Shown: piece by piece, positions 28,501 to 37,500 of the stretch
How the letters are laid out: each line of letters begins with the position of its first letter
How positions within the stretch are numbered: the stretch's first letter is position 1
NCBI RefSeq assembly: GCF_020080835.1
Contig: NC_058160.1
Span: 29,313,152 to 29,377,151, forward strand
Direction of reading: 5' to 3'
DNA length: 64,000 nucleotides
Source of the DNA: Cotesia glomerata
Lineage: Eukaryota > Arthropoda > Insecta > Hymenoptera > Braconidae
Notes under the pieces: model-generated
What the model was told of the DNA's origin: nothing
Database searches by the model: none
The model's input: the letters and a program-made list of their open reading frames with translations, nothing else
Program-made: the position numbers and the translations under genes

Positions 28501-31500
28501 AAGTTCATTAATAAAGGTCCCTGATGTTGAACGTAGGAGCTGAATAAGTAGAAGCTGATGATACAAAGCGAGGGCGGAATACAAAGAAACTAAATAAAGA
28601 TAAAAAGTATAATATTGAAAGGTAGATAAGAGAAGACTCTCCTTTTACTCCGCTGTACTTGTATTGCTTGCTCTGGCTCCAGGATTTCGGGTAAAACTCC
28701 TATCCCTGTTGTTTGTCATTTGCATAACCGGCCCTACAAGTCGTCTTTTTTATTTTATTATTTTTCTTTTTGTTATTTTATTGAACTTTGTTTTACTGCT
28801 TTGTATAACTTTTGTACTTTAATAAAACTGATTTGTTTTAGAGAATAATAATAATAAAAATAATCATTGTCATCACCGTCAAAATGAAAACAAATGTATA
28901 TAATTGTTATTATTATTCTAAAATTTTTATTGTTTATGATTTTTTTAATAATCTATGTTATAAAGATAATAAGAAAACTTTTGACTCTAAGATATTCATA
29001 AAATAAAATCGATTTTTTTGGTGAAATTTAGAGTCATTGCAAAGGTCTTGATTTGAATTTGTGCCTTTTCAAGGTTTCATATCATTCTCACCGATAGTCA
29101 ATTTATAATGATAAGTATTGAGGCTGTATTCGAAAATATTCTATCTCTAGATACATAATTAAGAAATGACCCTGTATCTCGTGAACTATTGACATTTTTA
29201 AAGATATAAGCTCATCGCGATGTTACACTCATCGTAACCTTTCATTTAAGTACCCACATCAGTTTTTTTTTATATATTTTATATATTAATATATTTCACA
29301 AATACCATATATATAAAATACTAGCTGATACCCGCCCGCTTCGCTGGGCATACAATAAAATTTTATGTTGTAACCTAGATGAAAAATATAAACAAAATGA
29401 TTAATTTCAAAAAGATAATTAATATAAATTTTGAATTAGAGAAAAGTGATTGTTTATGATAACCGGTGTTAGCGAGTATTAAATATATGAGAAAAGTATT
29501 TTATTATTAATAATCAATCAATCAATGGGTCAGTTAGTCAGTAAATCTGTCATTAGACAGATTTCCGCATCACCCATGACGTACTGTGTAGTGAGATGCG
29601 TTCCCATTATAATAATGTTATCCTAAACATTTAGTCTAGACCGGATAAGTCAAATGGTAGAGTAGCCGACATGTCACCGGAAGGTTCTGGGTTCGAATCC
29701 CTGTCCGAGCTATCTGAATTTTTTCTCGCATATTCTGTAAACTCTTATTAAGAAGGTCCTTCCTATTTCTTTCTCAATCTCTTCCTCCTCCAATTATTCT
29801 GTTACGTGAATGTTGGAACGCTTCACGTAATAATTATCCGTAACTCCTATTCTTTTCCGCTTCATAGTATTATTTAATTTTAAAAATGTCAATAATTTTT
29901 TAATTTTAAAAAATGTTAATAATAAAATACTTTTCTCATATATTTAATACTCGCTAACACCGGTCATCACAAACAATCACTTTTCTCTAATTCAAAATTT
30001 ATATTCATTATCTTTTTGAAATTAACCATTTTGTTTATATTTTTCATCTAGGTTACACCATAAAAATTTATTGTATTCCTATCGAAGCGGGCGGGTATCA
30101 GCTAGTTATTAATAAATTCATAACAAATTAAGTGGTATTAAAAATATATTTATTATTACTCATTTTATTAGAAATTATCTTAAATCGACCGTTTTTATAT
30201 AATTTAACGATATCGTTGTGAAATTTTAGAGAAGACGCATCAGACACAATTTACCATTTTAATTTTAATCATTAAAATCAGTATAATCATTTAACAATAT
30301 CAACTTGATAATATTTATGTTTAATTTATCTGTGTTATGATATAATCGAGTTCATCCTTCATGATTATTCCAATACATATAAGTTATTTCAGTTATTAAT
30401 GATTTAGCTATTCTTTCTTAAAAAACGTATGATTATGAATTCCTACTGTCCCAACAGTCAATCGATAAAATTTAAAATCAATCATTTTGACAGTTATTAT
30501 AGCAACGGTAACCATGATAACGATAACCATGGTAACGGCAACCATGGTAACGGCAACCATGGTAACGGTAACCATGGCAACGGTAACCACGGCAACGGTA
30601 ACCATGGCAACGGTAACCATGGCAACGGTAACCATGACAATGGTAACCATGGCAACGGTAACCCTGTCAACGGTAACCATGGCAACGGTTGATTAGCGTG
30701 GGTGGTTGTAGGGGGGTTGAGTTCGATAATTTACGGGTGCCACTGATGGTTTCTTAGATTAGAGGGTCAAAATGATATTTCGCTCCCAAAAAAAGAGAGA
30801 GATATAGGGAAGGGGAAAGATTATAGGGCACGGGAGGGGAGGAGAAGAATGAGAGGGAGGGGGGGGAGGGCATATGTGATGGTAGACGAAAAATTCATTT
30901 TGGCTAGGAATTGCGTAAAATCCGTTCTTAGTGAGCGTCTACATCACGAATGGAGTAACTATGCTAAATTTCAAGTCAATCGGGCGAATAGTTTCGGAGA
31001 TCTCGTGATGAGTGAGTGGTATTTCGCTTATATATATATAGATATAGAAAATGCCATGTGGGTACTTAAATGAAAGGTCTCGATGAGTGTAACATCGATA
31101 TGAGTTTATATCTAAAAAAAAGTCAATAATTAAGAAATGACATTGTATCTTGTGAACTATTGATATTTTTAAAGATATAAGCTCATCCTGATGTGACTCT
31201 CATCGAGACCTTTCATTTAAGTACCTACATCAATTTTTCATATATTTTATATATTTATATCTATGTATATATCAAAAATATATCAAAAATGCAAGTAGGT
31301 ACTCAAATATAAGCTCTCGATGAGTGTAACATCGAAATGAGTTTATATCTTAAAAAAAGTCAATAATTAAGAACTGACCTTGTATCTTGTGAACTATTGA
31401 CATTTTTAAAGATATAAGCTCATCCCGATGTTACACTCATCGAGACCTTTCATTTGAGTACCTACATCAATTTTTCATATATTTTATATATTTATATATT

Positions 31501-34500
31501 TCACAAATACCATATATATAAAATATATAGAAAATGCCATGTGGGTACTTAAATGAAAGGTCTCGATGAGTGTAACATCGAAATGAGTTTATACCTTAAA
31601 AAAAGTCAATAATTAAGAACTGACCTTGTATCTTGTGAACTAATGACATTTTTAAACATATAAGCTCATCCTGACATTACACTCATCGAGACTTTCCATT
31701 TCAATACCCACATCAATTTTTCATATATATATTATATATATGTATAAATGAAAAATATATGAAAAATGCATGTGGGTACTCAAATGGAACCTCTTGACGA
31801 GTGTAACATCAGGATGAGCTTATTTTTTTAAAATATGAATTATATATATGAATATATGAAAAATATATCAAAAATGCAAGTGGGTACTCTAATGAAAGCT
31901 CTTGATGAGTGTAACATCAGGATGAGCTTATATCTTTAAAACCATTAATATTTAAGAAAATACAGTGCAATTTCACAAAAGTCATTATTTAATAAAGCAA
32001 AATTTTATTTATTTATAGTTCACAAGTCACGGCAGTCACATAGTGACTGCAAGGTTGCTAGTATAAATAATAATGATAGTAATAATATTAAAAATAAATT
32101 GAAGTATATTTTAATGGTAAAAAAAAAATATTCTTTGAGTAAATAAATAAGATATCATTAGAGTAATGAAGGTATATAATGAAATTTGTAGAACATCTTG
32201 AAAAGAAATAAAATAAAAACAAGTAAAAAATATGTAGTTATACGAAGTAGCAAACGATTCCCTTTGAATTTTCCATCTTTCATTGGATAGAGGGAAGGCT
32301 CTGTTCTGTTGAGAAAACCTCTACTCGCCAGGATAGCACAAGTTAAACACACTCAACACGTCTGCGTGTAACTAGTCCATCATTCTTTATTTTCCCGCTC
32401 ATTTCATTTCTTTAGCCGCTTGCCGTGCGCTCCTGGACAAAAAACTCCGCCGAGTAGAGACCAATAGAAGAAAGAAGAAAGGATCGTTTCGATCCACTTT
32501 TTTCCACGGCACTTTGTTTTATCTTTTTTATTTATTTCTTTCTTCCTCCGTACCAGTTAAACTTATATTTTTTATCTTCCACCATTCTTATTTTCAGCTC
32601 ATTTTTATTCTTACATTCTCGAGTTAAGCGGATGCAGATACTGCGGCTAGACGCCACTATACACAGCCAACTAAACCGCGGATCCATTGTTTGTACTCGC
32701 GTTTGATCTGTCCTCAATCCTCTTTAGTATAATGCTTTAAGCTTTGTATCTATCATTGTGTTCCATATGCAGCATCTCAATTCTTTTTTACTTTAAAAGT
32801 TTCTTAAAGCTTCGTTCATTCCTTTCTTATTTTCTTTCTTCCCTATTTTTATCATTAATCATAAAAATTTTGTAAAAAAAATTAATTTAGCTATTTTTAT
32901 CATTAATCATGAAAATTTGATAAAAAAAAATTAATTTAATGTCAAAAATTCATCTGAATAATTTTTAATAAAAAAAAAAATTCAATGACGTTTTTTTGTA
33001 AAAATAATAAAAAATTTGATTGCTATTTTTATCATTAATCATAACAATTTTATAAAAAAAATTAATTTAACTATTTTTATAAAAATAGTTAAATAAAAGC
33101 TAAAAAAAATTAATGTAATGTTAAAAATTCACTTGAATAATTTTTAATAAAAAAAATAAAAATTCAATAACGTTTTTTTGTAAAAATAATTAAAAATTTG
33201 ATTGCTATTTTTATCATTAATCATAAAAATTTTATAAAAAAAATTAATTTAATGTCAAAAATTCATCTGAATAATTTTTAATAAAAAAAAAAAAATCAAT
33301 GACATTTTTTTGTAAAAATAATTAAAAATTTAATTGCTATTTTTATCAGTAATTATAAAAATTTTATAAAAAAAATTAATTTAACTATTTTTATCATTAA
33401 TCATAAAAATTTAACGAAAAAAATTAATTTAATGTCAAAAATTCACCTGAATAATTTTTAATAAAAAAAAAAAAAAATTCAATGGCGTTTTTTTGTGAAA
33501 ATAATTAAAAATTTGATTGTCAGCAGCCTTATTTACCTGAATGAAGGTAAGGGGTATGTATATAGATCTCGAAACGAGTATAACGACAAAAGCATCTGGC
33601 ATTCTCGGGAATGCAAATTTTTTTTTCTCATTTATTTTTAAAATTTTTTTCGCCCGACACCCACACCCACTCACGTGTCTTTTCTTTCTTCTCTCCTACT
33701 CGACTCGACTCGTCTTTTAAAACCCATTCTATCTCCTGACGTACATGATACGCGGGCGGATCTACATACACAGCACCCTCGACCCCTTGGCCCCTGCTAA
33801 CTCTGTTGACGTCGTTGCTCACACGCTTTATACTACTCTTTTTCCTCACACATACTCTCAAATGTGAAAAGAATTTTTAACTCATTCAACAAGAATTTAT
33901 AAAATTTAACTTTACTCTCAAACAACCATTTTAAATATTTCACCACTGAAAAGTTTTTTTACTTTTACTAGACTACGACCTAAACTTTTTTTCGTTTTAT
34001 TTTAAATTATCTTTGTTACATCTTTTTTATTTAAAATAATAATAATAATAATCTATATTATTAAGAGAATAAGGAAAATTTTGTGGCCAGTGTATTTGTA
34101 TGATAAAATGGGTTTTTACGGGTAAATTTGATATCGTTGGAAAGGTCGAGACCTGAAGTTGTGATTTTCAATGTTTCATATGTTTTTCTAAAATAGTTTA
34201 TTTATTATGATCAGTTTTCGAAGTAGTTATAAATAGATTCGAATTTAGCGATAAACAAAATTTTATTTATTTATTTTGTTTTGTGGGCGTCAATGTGATT
34301 ATATGTCAAAAATGTATTTATATAATTAAGAGACTAAGAAAAATTTAATAACGGGTAGATCTTTATTGTAAATTGGGTTTGATATTTTTTAGCGATAGTT
34401 ATTTATGATTTAAATAATTGAGAGAGAAAGGAAAATTTTGTGACGAGCATATTATTATTTTTGAAGAAATTTTTATAGTTTAATTTGGTATCATGAGAAA

Positions 34501-37500
34501 GGTCCTGATGAGAATTAGTGCCTTTTGGTTTTATATATTTTTTAGTCAATTTTTTATGTTAAGTTTTTGGAGGAGTTTTTAATAGTTTTTTGGTTCTATA
34601 AATTTGTTCGGTCACATTTGTCCATTAAATTATTTGTAATTGGTCCTGTGATAGCACTATTATTTTTAAAATTTATTTAAAAAGTCCCCAAACTATTAGT
34701 GTGATTATAAAAAAATCATTAAGCCAAATTAATTTATATAATTAAGAGATTAAGAAAAATTTAATAACGGGTATATCTTTATCGTAAATTGGGTTTGATA
34801 TTTTTTAGCGATAGTTATTTATGATTTAAATAATTGAGAGAGAAAGGAAAATTTTGTGACGAGCATATTATTATTTTTAAAGAAATTTTTATAGTTTAAT
34901 TTGGTATCATGAGAAAGGTCCTGATGAGAATTAGTGCCTTTTGGTTTTATATATTTTTAGTAGTCAATTTTTGGAGGAGTTTTTAATAGTTTTTTGGTTC
35001 TATAAATTTGTTCGGTCACATTTGTCCATTAAATTATTTGTAATTGGTCCTGTGATAGCACTATTATTTTTAAAATTTATTTAAAAAGTCCCCAAACTAT
35101 TAGTGTGATTATAAAAAAATCATTAAGCCAAATTAATTTATATAATTAAGAGATTAAGAAAAATTTAATAACGGGTATATCTTTATTGTAAATTGGGTTT
35201 GATATTTTTTAGCGATAGTTATTTATGATTTAAATAATTGAGAGAGAAAGGAAAATTTTGTGACGAGCATATTATTATTTTTAAAGAAATTTTTATAGTT
35301 TAATTTGGTATCATGAGAAAGGTCCTGATGAGAATTAGTGCCTTTTGGCTTTATATATTTTTTAGTAGTCAATTTTTTGGAGGAGTTTTTAATAGTTTTT
35401 TAGTTCTATAAATTTGTTCGGTCGCATTTGTCCATTAAATTATTTGTAATTCATCCTGTGATAGCACTATTATTTTAAAAATTTATTTAAAAAGTCCCCA
35501 AACTATTAGTGTGATTATAAAAAAATCATTAAGCCAAATTAATTTATATAATTAAGAGACTAAGAAAAATTTAACAACGGGTATATCTTTACCGTAAATT
35601 GGGTTTGATATTTTTTACCGATAATTATTTATGATTTAAATAATTGAGAGAGAAAGGAAAATTTTGTGACGAGCATATTATTATTTTTAAATAAATTTTT
35701 ATAGTTTAATTTTGATAAGAATTAGTGCCTTTTGGTTTTATATATTTTTTAGTAGTCAATTTTTTGGAGGAGTTTTTAATAGTTTTTTGGTTCTATAAAT
35801 TTGTTCGGTCACATTTGTCCATTAAATTATTTGTAATTGGTCCTGTGATAGCACTATTATTTTTAAAATTTATTTAAAAAGTCCCCAAACTATTAGTGTG
35901 ATTATAAAAAAATCATTAAGCCAAATTAATTTATATAATTAAGAGATTAAGAAAAATTTAATAACGGGTATATCTTTATTGTAAATTGGGTTTGATATTT
36001 TTTAGCGATAGTTATTTATGATTTAAATAATTGAGAGAGAAAGGAAAATTTTGTGAAGTGCATATTATTATTTTTAAAAAAATTTTTATAGTTTAATTTG
36101 GTATCATCAGAAAGGTCTTGATAAAAATTAGCGCCTTTTGGTTTTATATATTTTTTAGTAGTCAATTTTTTGTCAAGTTTTTGGAGGAGTTTTTAATAGT
36201 TTTTTGGTTATATAAATTTGTTCGGTCACATTTGTCCATTAAATTATTTGTAATTCATCCTGTGATAGCACTATTATTTTAAAAATTTATTTAAAAAGTC
36301 CCCAAACTATTAGTGTGATTATAAAAAAATCATTAATCCAAAATTTTCTTATTCATAATTCGCAAATCTCGGCAGTCGCGTAGCGACTGCAGTTTGCTAG
36401 TTATTATTATTATAATAATTATAAATTTATTATTATTATTATAAATTTTTTGAAAGAACCGGATGGCTATTAATAAATTTTAATAGCATAAATAAAAAAA
36501 ATTTTCGAGTTAATTTATTAGAATTAAAGAGTGTAGGGCTAAAAGTTATTTTCGTTCAACTGCAGGTCATGTAGTTGAATTATTTCCGGTATTTCATCTA
36601 GAGTGTATTTTAAATTCTTACACACTTTGTATCTCATTAAAATACATCACCGTCAAAATGAATAAAATATATATATGATCATTGTTATTATTACTATTTT
36701 TCGCAATAAATTTTACGCGCTGCAGTATTAAAAGTTTATTCAGTAGCTTCCATATTTAATAAATCCGTGTAATTTTTTTGTTCTATTGTGAAAATTTAAA
36801 AATAGCCAGCACAAAAATAAAATAGAAGAGAATGAAAAGATAGACCGTAAAAGCTTAAGCAAAACATGACAAAGATGATTGACAGTTTATTTATGCTCGG
36901 ATACGCCTCAGTTTTAATAATAATAATAATAATAATAATATAAGTAGTTTGGTTTGGTTTGTTTAATATTTCATTGTTAATTATAGCAGTGGGTGAGTGT
37001 ATGAATAACGTATGGAGTTGTTATGCTGCCGTTGATGCTAGTCAGCCGGACAGATACTACTTGGTGAATATACAATCAACTATTATGATGCTAATGCTAA
37101 AGTTCGGGCTAACGACCGGATCAATGTTACCATTATTTCTATTTAGCCAACAACCAAACTCGCTTTATCCTTTCCGATCATCTTTCATAAACCCTAAATT
37201 TATTTTAAATTTACATTGTCAAAATTCTATTTTTAAACATTATTTCAATTTTGACTAATTTATTTTTTTATTGCAAAAACATCTTCTTAGACTTTAAATG
37301 TTAAAATTTCTCAATAATTATCAAAGATTTGACAAAGAAAAACTTTTTTAAAGAAAAATTAAATTTTCTACAAAAAAGTGTCTAATAATTTTTTCATATT
37401 TTTAATACTTTGTCTACAATTAAAATTTTAAATCTTGTAAAAGTAACATTTTAAAATTTAGCTCTAAAAAAATTTTTTTTATAGATTTTAAAGTTAAAAT

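Larger units (their letters stand above)
29321..31042 (-). mobile_element. Helitron nested in HINE C
   Basis: On the minus strand it starts TCTATATATATATAAGCGAA (31042) and ends GGGCGGGTATCAGCTAG (29321), flanked by A and T. Removing it restores ...CCATATATATAAAATA + TATAGAAAATGCC..., identical to the uninterrupted sister unit at about 31510-31540. A second 3' end lies in inverted orientation at 30105, with arms of about 180 bp facing each other across 29321-30105. The interior holds a tRNA-like segment, a 15-bp minisatellite and a G-rich tract (30835-30870). Confidence 0.82.
28952..32061 (+). mobile_element. HINE element, copy C, interrupted by a Helitron
   Basis: Starts TCTATGTTATAAAGATAATA (diverged) with the family leader. 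It ends with hairpin GCAGTCAC-ATA-GTGACTGC, then AAGGTTGCTAG and T. A 1.7-kb Helitron (29321-31042) sits in the first palindromic unit. Three or more further units occupy 31043-31980. Confidence 0.8.

Noticed and set aside
29636..29710. Functional tRNA-Asp gene
   Set aside because: Acceptor and D stems are mismatched and the segment lies inside a transposon foldback; treated as tRNA-derived repeat.
30408..30696. Four overlapping long open frames with NGNHG or VTMATVT repeats
   Set aside because: They arise from the 15-bp minisatellite, which keeps every frame open; no start context, flanking exon or domain supports a protein.
36959..37258. 99-codon plus-strand ORF
   Set aside because: No recognisable domain, weak start context, AT-rich tail and no splice partners; likely chance.
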